Assembly: GCA_902482195.1 (NCBI GenBank)
Contig: CABSZQ010000002.1
Coordinates: 1-18,182 of the forward strand
Direction: 5' to 3'
Length of the DNA: 18,182 nucleotides
Origin: an uncultured Haemophilus sp.
GTDB taxonomy: Bacteria > Pseudomonadota > Gammaproteobacteria > Enterobacterales > Pasteurellaceae
The notes beneath the pieces were generated by a model, which did not search any database, was not told where the DNA came from, and worked only from the letters and a program-made list of their open reading frames with translations. The position numbers were made by a program, and so were the translations under genes. Below, in pieces: positions 8,005 to 15,225 of the stretch (within the stretch, counting starts at the first letter, position 1; every line of letters starts with the position of its first letter).

Positions 8005-8640
8005 TTATTTAACAAACTCATCAAACTCTAACTCATAATCATCACCATCTCTGGTGTATTTGATATAACGTGGAAATTGTTCACCTGAGAATTTCTTCAC
8101 CATAATGTCTTTGTTACCGGTTTTAAATGAATAGGTAATTTCCGTGACAGTTTGCTTGTTATATTGGATCTGTTTTTCTACTTTCTTCACATTCACATTT
8201 TCCATTGGGTAAAGTTTTTTACCATTTGTAATTTGGAAACTGGTTGGCAATTTATCGTAATAACTCAATTGAAATGCCATGGTGAATAAATCAAAAGTTG
8301 GTAATTTTAACGGCTCAGTTTCTAACCCATTTTTCACTTTACCGTATTCAATTGTTGTTGGCGAAATTTTAGAAATGGCATAAGTCTTACCATTACGCAC
8401 ATCTTGATAATTCACCATTTTAAATTGACTCGCGTTTTGTGAACCACGAGAAGTAAACACAATGTTGTACAACGGAATATTAATTTTCGCATTGACTGAA
8501 TACTGTGAACCATCAGCTTTAAAATGTACATATGCCGGCATTAAATAATTGGAACTGTATTTAATATTATAATCTACCGCAGACCATGCTGTTGGCACAT
8601 AAGCAATTAATGCAGCAAAAAGGATTTTAAATAACTTCAT
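8005..8640 (-). CDS. Secreted DUF3108-like protein
   Basis: A 211-residue protein with a signal peptide: basic MKLFK, a hydrophobic core to about residue 16, and a likely cleavage after TAWSA (residue 21), with no lipobox cysteine. It is therefore predicted to be periplasmic or outer-membrane associated. The mature part is rich in short beta-like segments (YNIKYSSNYLMPAYVHFKAD, YSVNAKINIPLYNIVFTSRG, FPRYIKYTRDGDDYELEF), resembling DUF3108 proteins, which fold as a beta-barrel-like shell of unknown function. The ribosome site is AAGGAC. The gene is isolated by terminators on both sides, and no strong promoter could be picked out in the 60 bases between the dcuA terminator and its start. The DUF3108 call is from sequence pattern only; function is unknown. 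Confidence 0.68.
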   Translation of the reverse strand: MKLFKILFAALIAYVPTAWSAVDYNIKYSSNYLMPAYVHFKADGSQYSVNAKINIPLYNIVFTSRGSQNASQFKMVNYQDVRNGKTYAISKISPTTIEYGKVKNGLETEPLKLPTFDLFTMAFQLSYYDKLPTSFQITNGKKLYPMENVNVKKVEKQIQYNKQTVTEITYSFKTGNKDIMVKKFSGEQFPRYIKYTRDGDDYELEFDEFVK

Positions 8641-8706
8641 TGGTTGTCCTTATATATAAAAATAGGTTGCCCTTTAGAGTATCACAGCGAGAAGAAGTTC
8701 CCCATT

Positions 8707-8741
8707 AAAAAACCATCTTATCCGCAGACAAGATGGTTTTC
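8707..8741 (-). terminator. Intrinsic terminator of dcuA
   Basis: An 11-bp perfect stem AAAACCATCTT/AAGATGGTTTT (8709-8719, 8730-8740) with a 10-base loop. On the minus strand it is followed by a run of six T. An outer inverted repeat, CCCATTAA (8701-8708) and TTAATGGG (8754-8761), encloses it. It lies just after the dcuA stop codon at 8765-8767. Confidence 0.88.
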
Positions 8742-8764
8742 ATTTATATTAGCTTAATGGGAGA

Positions 8765-10066
8765 TTATAAAACTGCACCCGCCATTAAGAAACCGAATAA
8801 TACAGATAAACTGATTGCAATCACACCCGGCACTAAGAATGGGTGGTTGAATACATATTTACCGATACGAGTTGAACCAGTGTCATCCATTTCTACTGCC
8901 GCAATTAAGGTTGGGTAAGTAGGAAGGATAAATAATGCTGATACTGCGGCAAATGCTGCAATCGCGGCTTCCGGAGAAACACCTAATAAAATTGCAGTTG
9001 GATATAATGCTTTTGCAGTTGCAGCTTGTGAGTAAAGTAAGGTACTTGCGAAGAACAAGATTACCGCTAAACTCCAAGGATATTGTTGTAAAAACTCAGC
9101 TGATACCGCTTTGATTTGATCGATATGACCTTCAACGAAAGTATTACCTAACCATGCTACGCCAAGCACACAAATTACTGCTGACATACCTGATTTAAAG
9201 GTTGCTGCATTGGTAATTTTTGCGGTATCCACTTTACATGCCATAGTGATAATAGCTGCAGTTGAAAGCATAAAAGAGATAATGGCGTTATCACGAGAAA
9301 GAATTGGGTTTTGAATTAAACCAACTGTTTTACTGATTGCAGTTGCATAAAGCATGACCACTAAAATCGCGATAAGGAAAATTGCGACTGAGCGTTTTGC
9401 ATAAGGTTTGATCTCAATTTGCATTTCACCACGCATAGTGATTAAGCCTTTCGCTAGACGATCTTGGTAAACTTCATCATCTTTCAAATCTTTACCAAGG
9501 AAGTTACAAATCACCGCAGTAATCATACATGCTGCGTAAGTAGTTGGGATCCAAATACCTAATAATTGTAAGTAACTTAAACCAAAGTTTTTCTCTAATT
9601 CAGCAGAAAGGAATACCACCGCAGCAGAAATTGGAGACGCTGTAATCGCAATTTGTGAAGCGATAACCGCAATAGAAAGTGGACGTGAAGGACGAATACC
9701 TTGTTCTTTTGCTACTTCAGCAATCACTGGAAGTGTTGAGAATGCTGTGTGACCAGTACCTGCAAGTACAGTCATAAAGTAAGTTACCGTTGGCGCAAGG
9801 AAGGTAATGTATTTTGGATTTTTACGTAGAATTTTTTCAGCTACTTTTACTAAGAAATCCATACCACCCGCAACTTGCATTGCCGCAATTGCCATGATTA
9901 CAGACATGATAACTGAAATTACATCAAACGGAATTGCACCCGGTTTTAAGCCAAGCAGTGAAAGTGCCACAACACCCATACCACCCATGAAACCGATACC
10001 AATACCGCCTAATCTAGCCCCTAGGTAAATAAAGAGTAGGACGACTAAAAGTTGAGCCCAAATCAT
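8765..10066 (-). CDS. dcuA: Anaerobic C4-dicarboxylate/aspartate transporter, DcuA type
   Basis: A 433-residue inner-membrane antiporter with about ten hydrophobic helices. It exchanges fumarate, malate or aspartate for succinate during fumarate respiration. The N-terminal GARLGGIGIGFMGGMGV, the IPFDVISVIMSVI stretch, AMQVAGGMDFLV, ITASPISAAVVF, and the C-terminal LYSQAATAKAL and ILPTYPTLIAAVEMDDTG match DcuA more closely than DcuB (which has GARKGGIALG and ILPTYPSDLAAIQFDRSG). Haemophilus copies are often called DcuB. The ribosome site is GGAG, 9 bases before ATG. It lies directly downstream of ansB, whose product releases aspartate in the periplasm, which fits aspartate/succinate exchange. 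A weak hairpin separates the two genes, so read-through or a separate promoter in 10067-10168 is possible; no clear promoter was seen. Confidence 0.93.
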   Translation of the reverse strand: MIWAQLLVVLLFIYLGARLGGIGIGFMGGMGVVALSLLGLKPGAIPFDVISVIMSVIMAIAAMQVAGGMDFLVKVAEKILRKNPKYITFLAPTVTYFMTVLAGTGHTAFSTLPVIAEVAKEQGIRPSRPLSIAVIASQIAITASPISAAVVFLSAELEKNFGLSYLQLLGIWIPTTYAACMITAVICNFLGKDLKDDEVYQDRLAKGLITMRGEMQIEIKPYAKRSVAIFLIAILVVMLYATAISKTVGLIQNPILSRDNAIISFMLSTAAIITMACKVDTAKITNAATFKSGMSAVICVLGVAWLGNTFVEGHIDQIKAVSAEFLQQYPWSLAVILFFASTLLYSQAATAKALYPTAILLGVSPEAAIAAFAAVSALFILPTYPTLIAAVEMDDTGSTRIGKYVFNHPFLVPGVIAISLSVLFGFLMAGAVL

Positions 10067-10168
10067 AATATTTTCTCCATATTAATTTTTAAAATAATTC
10101 CAGAACATATATTAACAACAAACTCGTGCATTATCTATATTTATTACTTGGATTAGCCTATTTTATCC

Positions 10169-10211
10169 GAAAGTGCGGTTAAAATTTGATTCAAATTCTG
10201 ACCGCACTTTC
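10169..10211. terminator. Uptake-signal inverted pair after ansB, possible weak terminator
   Basis: GAAAGTGCGGT (10169-10179) and ACCGCACTTTC (10201-10211) form an 11-bp perfect stem with a 21-base loop. Both arms contain an exact uptake signal core (10171-10179 plus strand, 10201-10209 minus strand). It begins 10 bases after the ansB stop codon. No run of T follows on either strand, so termination should be inefficient; it may leave some ansB-dcuA read-through or protect a 3' end. Confidence 0.65.
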
Positions 10212-10221
10212 AATGGCTTTC

Positions 10222-11271
10222 TTAGAAATCCTCAAAGTATTGTTGAATCACTTTTGGATCTTTTGTTTGTGTTAAGGCTAATTGCAATAACACACGTGCT
10301 TTTTGCGGATTCAATGTGCCTGAAGCCACAAAACCATATTTAGAATCATCCACTTCAGCATCACGTGTGGTGTGACCCGTTGGTACACGAGATGAACGTA
10401 CAACAACAACGCCATCTTTCGCGGCTTTTTCTAAACGTTCTAAATGGGCTGCATTCACGTTACCATTACCCACACCTGCAGAAACAATGCCTTGATAGCC
10501 CGCATCCAATAATGAATTTAACGGCTCAATTGGTGCATTAGAATAAGCATAAACTATGCCTACTTTCGGCAAGCTGTCTAATTTATCTACGTTAAATGGT
10601 GTGTTCACAGTATGTTTACTTTCAGGTGAACGTTCGTAATCCACTTTACTGTTATGGATATAACCCAATGTGCCATAGTTTGGTGAGTGGAATGTTTGTA
10701 CTGCAGTGGTACTCATTTTGGTTACATCACGCGCACCTAATACTTCACCATTCATCGCCACTAACACACCACGACCGGATGATTTTTTATCCGTTGCCAC
10801 GACGACGGCGTTATAAAGGTTTAACGGACCATCCGCACTTTTTTCTGTCGCAGGACGCATTGCACCCACTAATACAATTGGTTTTTCACATTTCGCGGTA
10901 AGATCTAAGAAATAAGCGGTTTCTTCCATGGTATCAGTACCATGAGTAATCACGAAACCATCAGTCTCTTTACATTGTGCATTAATCGCTTTCGCTAATT
11001 TTAACCACACATCATCGCTCATATCTTGTGAGCCAATCTTCACAATTTGCTCACCTTTTACATTCGCGAGTTGCTTAATTTCAGGCACGGCATCAATTAA
11101 CGCTTCAACATTGAGTTGCCCTGCTTTATAAGCAGAAGAAACGGCGGTTTCACCGCTTCCTGCAATGGTGCCGCCAGTCGCTAAAATCGTAATATTTGGC
11201 AATTCTGCAGCTTGTGCCACAGAAAAACCTAATCCAAGCATCATGAGTGCTGTTAATTTTTTTAATTTCAT
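10222..11271 (-). CDS. ansB: Periplasmic (type II) L-asparaginase
   Basis: Hydrolyses L-asparagine to aspartate and ammonia in the periplasm. The protein is 349 residues, the usual length. It starts with a signal peptide (KLKK, a hydrophobic core, predicted cleavage after AQA at 19-21), followed by PNITILATGGTIAGSG with the nucleophile threonine at about 32. The second active-site motif VITHGTDTMEETAYFL carries the Thr-Asp pair, and VLVGAMRPA and the SADGPLNLYNAV stretch follow. The ribosome site AAAGGAG lies 6 bases before ATG. A CRP-like site and -10 element lie upstream, consistent with catabolite and anaerobic control known for enterobacterial ansB. It is followed by dcuA on the same strand. 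Confidence 0.97.
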   Translation of the reverse strand: MKLKKLTALMMLGLGFSVAQAAELPNITILATGGTIAGSGETAVSSAYKAGQLNVEALIDAVPEIKQLANVKGEQIVKIGSQDMSDDVWLKLAKAINAQCKETDGFVITHGTDTMEETAYFLDLTAKCEKPIVLVGAMRPATEKSADGPLNLYNAVVVATDKKSSGRGVLVAMNGEVLGARDVTKMSTTAVQTFHSPNYGTLGYIHNSKVDYERSPESKHTVNTPFNVDKLDSLPKVGIVYAYSNAPIEPLNSLLDAGYQGIVSAGVGNGNVNAAHLERLEKAAKDGVVVVRSSRVPTGHTTRDAEVDDSKYGFVASGTLNPQKARVLLQLALTQTKDPKVIQQYFEDF

Positions 11272-11330
11272 GTGCGTCTCCTTTCACGTTTAATCATCTA
11301 AGTTCGGCTATTCTCTACTTAATTAGGCGT

Positions 11331-11371
11331 AGAATAAACACAAAGATAGTATATTTATGATCCTGATCACA
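11331..11371 (-). promoter_or_regulatory. CRP-like site and -10 element of ansB
   Basis: On the minus strand TGTGATCAGGATCATA occupies 11371-11356; it matches the CRP consensus TGTGA-N6-TCACA with one mismatch (TCATA) and sits between A/T-rich flanks. A -10 candidate TATTCT lies at 11336-11331. The implied start near 11324 puts the site centre about 40 bases upstream, the class II CRP position. CRP binding and activation are inferred from sequence and spacing. Confidence 0.68.
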
Positions 11372-11429
11372 TTTTTATTGATCCGATTGTATAAGCTTTC
11401 GCCAACGTTGCGTTTCCTTGATAATTTTT

Positions 11430-11458
11430 TTGAAAGATAACTAAAGTACGGTTATACT
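11430..11458 (+). promoter_or_regulatory. Sigma-70 promoter of the rhodanese-like gene and secB
   Basis: TTGAAA (11430-11435), a 17-base spacer, and TATACT (11453-11458): 5 of 6 and 5 of 6 consensus bases at ideal spacing. The predicted start near 11465 leaves a leader of about 55 bases. It should drive the gene at 11521 and secB. Confidence 0.8.
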
Positions 11459-11520
11459 TAAAGCCTTATTTCATCTGAAGATAAACTCTTATTCATTATC
11501 AAAATTAAGTTGAGAACAAC

Positions 11521-11967
11521 ATGCAAGAATTTATGCCTCAAGCAATTGAATTTGCTCAAAAACACACTTTTTTAACGATCGCATGGTTTGCTGTCCTTTT
11601 TATGACACTTTTCACCTTTTTTAAAAGTGCGACACAAAAATATCACGTCATCACCAACCCTGAAGCCGTTCGCTTAATGAACGATGAAGAAGCAGTGGTG
11701 ATTGATTTACGCCCTATCGATGAATTCCAACGCGGTCATATCATTGGTAGCGTGAACTTGCTTCCAACTGAAATTAAAAATCAAAATGTAGGCAAAATCG
11801 AACATCACAAAGAAAAACCGCTTATCATCGTGGATGTTAACGGTGTTTCCTCTGCTACGTCCGCAGAACTTTTAACCAAACAAGGCTTTGAAAAAGTCTA
11901 TGTGTTAAAAGACGGTTTAGCTGCTTGGGCGGGCGCAAATTTACCATTAGTAAAAAAACATAAGTAA
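11521..11967 (+). CDS. Membrane-anchored rhodanese-like protein (YibN type), no cysteine
   Basis: A 148-residue protein with one N-terminal membrane helix (about 16-34, [18 protein letters not shown]) followed by a cytoplasmic rhodanese-like domain. Fold markers are present: [22 protein letters not shown] at about 60-81, split here as [16 protein letters not shown] and IGSVNL, and [18 protein letters not shown] at the end. The active-site loop that normally carries the sulfur-accepting cysteine reads [15 protein letters not shown]. There is no cysteine anywhere in the protein, so sulfurtransferase activity by the usual mechanism is not possible. The layout matches E. coli YibN, which also precedes secB, gpsA and cysE; the grxC gene found between yibN and secB in E. 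coli is absent here. The ribosome site is weak (GAGAA). The role is unknown; a binding or scaffold role at the membrane near SecB is only a guess. Confidence 0.88.
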   Translation: MQEFMPQAIEFAQKHTFLTIAWFAVLFMTLFTFFKSATQKYHVITNPEAVRLMNDEEAVVIDLRPIDEFQRGHIIGSVNLLPTEIKNQNVGKIEHHKEKPLIIVDVNGVSSATSAELLTKQGFEKVYVLKDGLAAWAGANLPLVKKHK

Positions 11968-11976
11968 GGATCCTCT

Positions 11977-12486
11977 ATGTCTGAACAAAATCAACAACCT
12001 GAAGTAGCTGCTGAAGAGCAACAAGAAGCCGTACTTCAAATTCAACGTATTTATGTAAAAGATGTTTCTTTTGAAGCACCAAATCTTCCTCATATTTTCC
12101 ACCAAGAATGGAAACCAAAACTCGGCTTCGACTTAAGCACTGAAGCGGTTCAAGTTGGTGAAGATTTATACGAAGTCACGTTAAACATCAACGTAGAAAC
12201 CACCATGGAAGATTCTGGTGATGTGGCGTTTATTTGTGAAGTGAAACAAGCTGGTGTATTTACAATCAGCGGTTTAGAAGATGTTCAAATGGCACATTGC
12301 TTAACGTCTCAATGCCCAAATATGCTTTTCCCTTATGCACGTGAATTGATTTCTAACTTAGTAAATCGTGGTACATTCCCGGCATTAAACCTTTCTCCGG
12401 TAAACTTCGATGCGTTGTTCATTGATTACATGAACAAGCAGCAAGCAGCAGCTGAAGCGGAAGAAAATCAGGAAACCCAACATTAA
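11977..12486 (+). CDS. secB: Protein-export chaperone SecB
   Basis: A cytosolic tetrameric chaperone that keeps secretory precursors unfolded and hands them to SecA. The protein is 169 residues, with an acidic glutamine-rich N-terminal lead (to about residue 20) and an acidic C-terminus. Family segments are [50 protein letters not shown] and the [11 protein letters not shown] motif near the end. The ATG follows AAGGAT with 6-base spacing and comes 9 bases after the rhodanese-like gene, so the two are co-transcribed. A strong terminator follows its stop codon. Confidence 0.98.
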   Translation: MSEQNQQPEVAAEEQQEAVLQIQRIYVKDVSFEAPNLPHIFHQEWKPKLGFDLSTEAVQVGEDLYEVTLNINVETTMEDSGDVAFICEVKQAGVFTISGLEDVQMAHCLTSQCPNMLFPYARELISNLVNRGTFPALNLSPVNFDALFIDYMNKQQAAAEAEENQETQH

Positions 12487-12493
12487 TTGTAAT

Positions 12494-12527
12494 AAGGGCA
12501 GGCGATATCGTCTGCCCTTTTATTTTT
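12494..12527 (+). terminator. Terminator after secB, abutting the gpsA ribosome site
   Basis: AAGGGCAG (12494-12501) pairs with CTGCCCTT (12512-12519), with a further CGA/TCG inside. It is followed by TTTTATTTTT ending at 12527. The gpsA ribosome site AAGGTG starts at the next base. There is no room for a gpsA promoter downstream of the hairpin, so gpsA must be served by read-through or by a promoter within or before the end of secB. Confidence 0.88.
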
Positions 12528-12539
12528 AAGGTGATTGAA

Positions 12540-13547
12540 ATGACCCCATCCCAATCCCCAATTACCATTCTTGGTTGCGGTTCTTATGGAACAGCACTCG
12601 CTATCTCATTTTCTCGCAATGGCTCTCCAACCTATCTTTGGGGGCACAATCCCGATCACATTCATCAAATGCAACAGGAACGTCAAAATCGCCGTTTTCT
12701 GCCTGATATTGAATTTCCAGAAAGTTTGCATTTAGAATTAGATTTGAAAACAGCGCTTGATCAATCAAAAGACATTTTAATTGTGGTGCCAAGCCATGCT
12801 TTCGGCGAAATTCTCTTAAAAATTCGACCGCACTTAAAACCTGATCATCGTTTAATTTGGGCAACCAAAGGATTAGAACGTAACACCGGCCGATTACTGC
12901 AAGAAGTAGTGGAAGAAACCTTAGGTAAAGGAATTCCGACAGCAGTGCTTTCAGGTCCCACTTTTGCGAAAGAATTGGCTCAAGGTTTGCCTACGGCGAT
13001 TACCCTTGCCTCTCGTAATGAAAAATTTGCCTTAGAATTTCAAGCTCGGATTCATTGCAGTCAGCATTTTCGGGTGTATGTAAACCAAGATATGATCGGC
13101 GTTCAATTAGGTGGCGCCATTAAAAACGTAATTGCGATTGGTGCAGGTATTTCAGATGGTATGGGATTTGGTGCCAATGCCAGAACAGCATTGATTACCC
13201 GTGGGATTGCGGAAATTACTCGCTTAGGCGTATCCATGGGGGCTAATACGCAAACCTTTATGGGTATGTCTGGTTTAGGGGATTTAGTGCTCACTTGTAC
13301 CGATAACCAATCCCGTAATCGTCGGTTTGGTTTAATGCTTGGTAAAGGTACCGATAGCCAACAAGCCATGGATGAAATTGGTCAAGTGGTAGAAGGTTTT
13401 TATAACACCAAAGAAACCTATTTATTAGCACAACGACAAGGCGTGGAAATGCCAATTACAGAACAAATTTACCAAATGCTCTTTTGTGGTAAAAGTGCAC
13501 AAGAAGTGGCACTGAGCTTATTGGGTCGTGAACGAAAAGGCGAATAA
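12540..13547 (+). CDS. gpsA: Glycerol-3-phosphate dehydrogenase [NAD(P)+]
   Basis: Reduces dihydroxyacetone phosphate to sn-glycerol 3-phosphate, the backbone for phospholipids. I chose the ATG at 12540 (335 residues) over the in-frame GTG at 12531. The sequence AAGGTG at 12528-12533 is a good ribosome site 6 bases before this ATG, and it overlaps the GTG, which would have none. The resulting length equals the usual Haemophilus length. It has the nucleotide-binding GCGSYGTA motif at 12-19, [20 protein letters not shown], the catalytic lysine in [13 protein letters not shown], and [11 protein letters not shown]. It lies 9 bases before cysE, with the ribosome site TAAGGAG overlapping its stop codon region. 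Confidence 0.98.
   Translation: MTPSQSPITILGCGSYGTALAISFSRNGSPTYLWGHNPDHIHQMQQERQNRRFLPDIEFPESLHLELDLKTALDQSKDILIVVPSHAFGEILLKIRPHLKPDHRLIWATKGLERNTGRLLQEVVEETLGKGIPTAVLSGPTFAKELAQGLPTAITLASRNEKFALEFQARIHCSQHFRVYVNQDMIGVQLGGAIKNVIAIGAGISDGMGFGANARTALITRGIAEITRLGVSMGANTQTFMGMSGLGDLVLTCTDNQSRNRRFGLMLGKGTDSQQAMDEIGQVVEGFYNTKETYLLAQRQGVEMPITEQIYQMLFCGKSAQEVALSLLGRERKGE
12827..12835 (-). repeat. DNA uptake signal sequence inside gpsA
   Basis: Exact ACCGCACTT on the plus strand, preceded by an A/T-rich stretch. It is read in frame as part of the RPHLK segment, which lies where coding constraint should allow it. Confidence 0.85.
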
Positions 13548-13556
13548 GGAGAAAAA

Positions 13557-14354
13557 ATGACGTTAGAAGTATGGCAACACATTCGCCAAGAGGCAAAAGA
13601 ATTAGCAGAATGCGAACCAATGCTCGCCAGCTTTTTCCATTCCACCATTTTAAAACATCAAAATCTTGGCAGTGCCTTGAGTTATTTACTAGCGAATAAA
13701 CTGGCTAACCCTATCATGCCCGCAATTTCGCTGCGTGAAATTATTGAAGAAGCCTATCAAGCCGAGCCCAATATCATTGATTGTGCTGCTTGTGATATTA
13801 AAGCCGTGCGCCACCGCGATCCTGCCGTGGAATTATGGTCTACCCCATTGCTTTATTTAAAAGGTTTTCACGCCATTCAAAGCTATCGCATTACCCATTA
13901 TTTGTGGAACCAAAATCGAAAAGCACTCGCACTTTATTTACAAAATCAGATTTCAGTGGCTTTCGATGTGGATATTCACCCTGCCGCCAAAATTGGGCAC
14001 GGCATTATGTTTGACCATGCTACCGGTATTGTCGTGGGCGAAACCTCAGTGATTGAAAATGATGTGTCTATCTTACAAGGTGTCACCCTGGGTGGTACAG
14101 GTAAAGAATCCGGCGATCGCCATCCAAAAGTACGAGAAGGTGTGATGATTGGGGCGGGCGCAAAAATTCTCGGCAATATCGAAGTAGGCAAATATGCCAA
14201 AATCGGCGCCAATTCTGTTGTACTCCAACCTGTGCCTGAATATGCCACAGCAGCAGGTGTGCCTGCTCGTATTGTCGGCAAAGACAAAGCGGCAAAACCA
14301 GCTTTTGAAATGAATCAATATTTTATTGATGATGATATAAATTTGAATATTTAA
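13557..14354 (+). CDS. cysE: Serine O-acetyltransferase
   Basis: Acetylates serine with acetyl-CoA to give O-acetylserine, the committed step of cysteine synthesis, and is feedback-inhibited by cysteine. The protein is 265 residues. An N-terminal helical domain (about 1-135) precedes a left-handed beta-helix of hexapeptide repeats (about 140-240). Active-site residues are present: Asp88 in RDPA, Asp153-His154 in MFDHATG, and Arg188-His189 in DRHPK. The C-terminal tail ends NLNI, the isoleucine-ended peptide that inserts into the CysK active site to form the cysteine synthase complex. It follows gpsA by 9 bases and precedes the SDH-like gene by 9 bases, so the three form an operon. Confidence 0.98.
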   Translation: MTLEVWQHIRQEAKELAECEPMLASFFHSTILKHQNLGSALSYLLANKLANPIMPAISLREIIEEAYQAEPNIIDCAACDIKAVRHRDPAVELWSTPLLYLKGFHAIQSYRITHYLWNQNRKALALYLQNQISVAFDVDIHPAAKIGHGIMFDHATGIVVGETSVIENDVSILQGVTLGGTGKESGDRHPKVREGVMIGAGAKILGNIEVGKYAKIGANSVVLQPVPEYATAAGVPARIVGKDKAAKPAFEMNQYFIDDDINLNI

Positions 14355-14363
14355 GACCAAAAT

Positions 14364-15179
14364 ATGATTAACAAAGACACCCAACTTTGCATGTCTCTTT
14401 CTGGCAGACCGGGCAATTTTGGCACAACATTCCATAACTATCTGTATCAAAAATTAGGGCTTAATTTTATCTATAAAGCCTTTACCACCACAGATATTGA
14501 AAGCGCAGTCAAAGGTATTCGTGCACTTGGTATTCGAGGCTGTGCTGTTTCGATGCCATTTAAAGAAAGCTGTATGCCATTTTTAGATGAAATCTCTTCT
14601 TCTGCACAAGCCATTCAGTCTGTGAATACCATTGTGAATGATCGAGGTTTTCTTCGCGCTTACAACACAGACTATATTGCCATTGTTAAACTTATCAAAG
14701 AATATCAATTAGATAAAAAGAGTCGTGTGATTGTACGAGGCAGTGGTGGTATGGCTAAAGCGGTCGTTGCGGCCTTTAAAAACAGCGGACTTGAGCATCT
14801 GAAGATTTTTGCTCGAAATGAAAAAACAGGTAAAAATTTAGCCGCACTTTATGGCTATGAATATATCCCATCTTTAGATAATCAATCGGCAGACATTTTA
14901 GTCAACGTTACGCCAATTGGGATGAAGGGTGGAAAAGAAGAATTTGATCTCGCCTTTCCTGAAAATCTTATTCAACAAGCTCAAACCGCTTTTGATGTAG
15001 TAGCGATTCCTGCTGAAACACCGTTTATCCAATTTGCTCAACAGCAAGGCAAACAAACCATTTCTGGTGCAGAAGTGATTGTGCTACAAGCTGTCGAACA
15101 ATTTGAGCTCTACACTGGGGTTCGACCTGATGACCAATTAGTCGCAGAAGCCGCAGCTTTTGCTCGAAAAAACAGTTAA
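14364..15179 (+). CDS. Shikimate dehydrogenase-like protein (SdhL type)
   Basis: A 271-residue member of the shikimate/quinate dehydrogenase family, of the divergent class represented by H. influenzae HI0607. The catalytic pair is kept: Lys67 in SMPFKES and Asp103 in NTDY. The nucleotide-binding loop is GSGGMAKA (126-133). The N-terminal substrate motif, normally SxSP, reads SLSGRP, and the usual NVTxPFK reads AVSMPFK. The cofactor region lacks the NRT-type stretch that selects NADP in AroE (here ARNEKTGKN). From memory of the family, SdhL-type enzymes have poor activity on shikimate, so the true substrate is uncertain. It is last in gpsA-cysE-sdhL with a weak ribosome site (AAGA) and ends at a uptake-signal terminator. 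A canonical aroE is expected elsewhere in the genome. Confidence 0.88.
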   Translation: MINKDTQLCMSLSGRPGNFGTTFHNYLYQKLGLNFIYKAFTTTDIESAVKGIRALGIRGCAVSMPFKESCMPFLDEISSSAQAIQSVNTIVNDRGFLRAYNTDYIAIVKLIKEYQLDKKSRVIVRGSGGMAKAVVAAFKNSGLEHLKIFARNEKTGKNLAALYGYEYIPSLDNQSADILVNVTPIGMKGGKEEFDLAFPENLIQQAQTAFDVVAIPAETPFIQFAQQQGKQTISGAEVIVLQAVEQFELYTGVRPDDQLVAEAAAFARKNS

Positions 15180-15183
15180 AAAA

Positions 15184-15215
15184 AGAACCGCACTTCTAAA
15201 AAGTGCGGTTATTTT
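15184..15215. terminator. Bidirectional terminator made of two uptake signals
   Basis: AACCGCACTT (15186-15195) and AAGTGCGGTT (15201-15210) form a 10-bp perfect stem with a 5-base loop. A-rich sequence lies to the left and ATTTTT to the right, so both directions have a U-tract. Exact uptake cores are at 15187-15195 (minus) and 15201-15209 (plus). It separates the convergent SDH-like gene and udp. Confidence 0.93.
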
Positions 15216-15225
15216 TATCTGAGTT

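Noticed and set aside
10801..10850. Near-uptake signal TCCGCACTT in ansB, and GCCGCACTT in the SDH-like gene
   Set aside because: One base differs from the 9-base core in each, so I did not count them.
11372..11390. FNR site near the ansB CRP site (TTGATCCGATTG region)
   Set aside because: Only one half-site agrees with TTGAT-N4-ATCAA; the other half matches 2 of 5 bases.
12531..12539. GTG at 12531 as gpsA start
   Set aside because: The GTG overlaps the ribosome site AAGGTG that fits the ATG at 12540, and the longer protein exceeds the usual length.
13976..14450. Several open frames antisense to cysE and the SDH-like gene
   Set aside because: They are shadows of conserved coding sequence, with cysteine- and proline-rich unlikely products.
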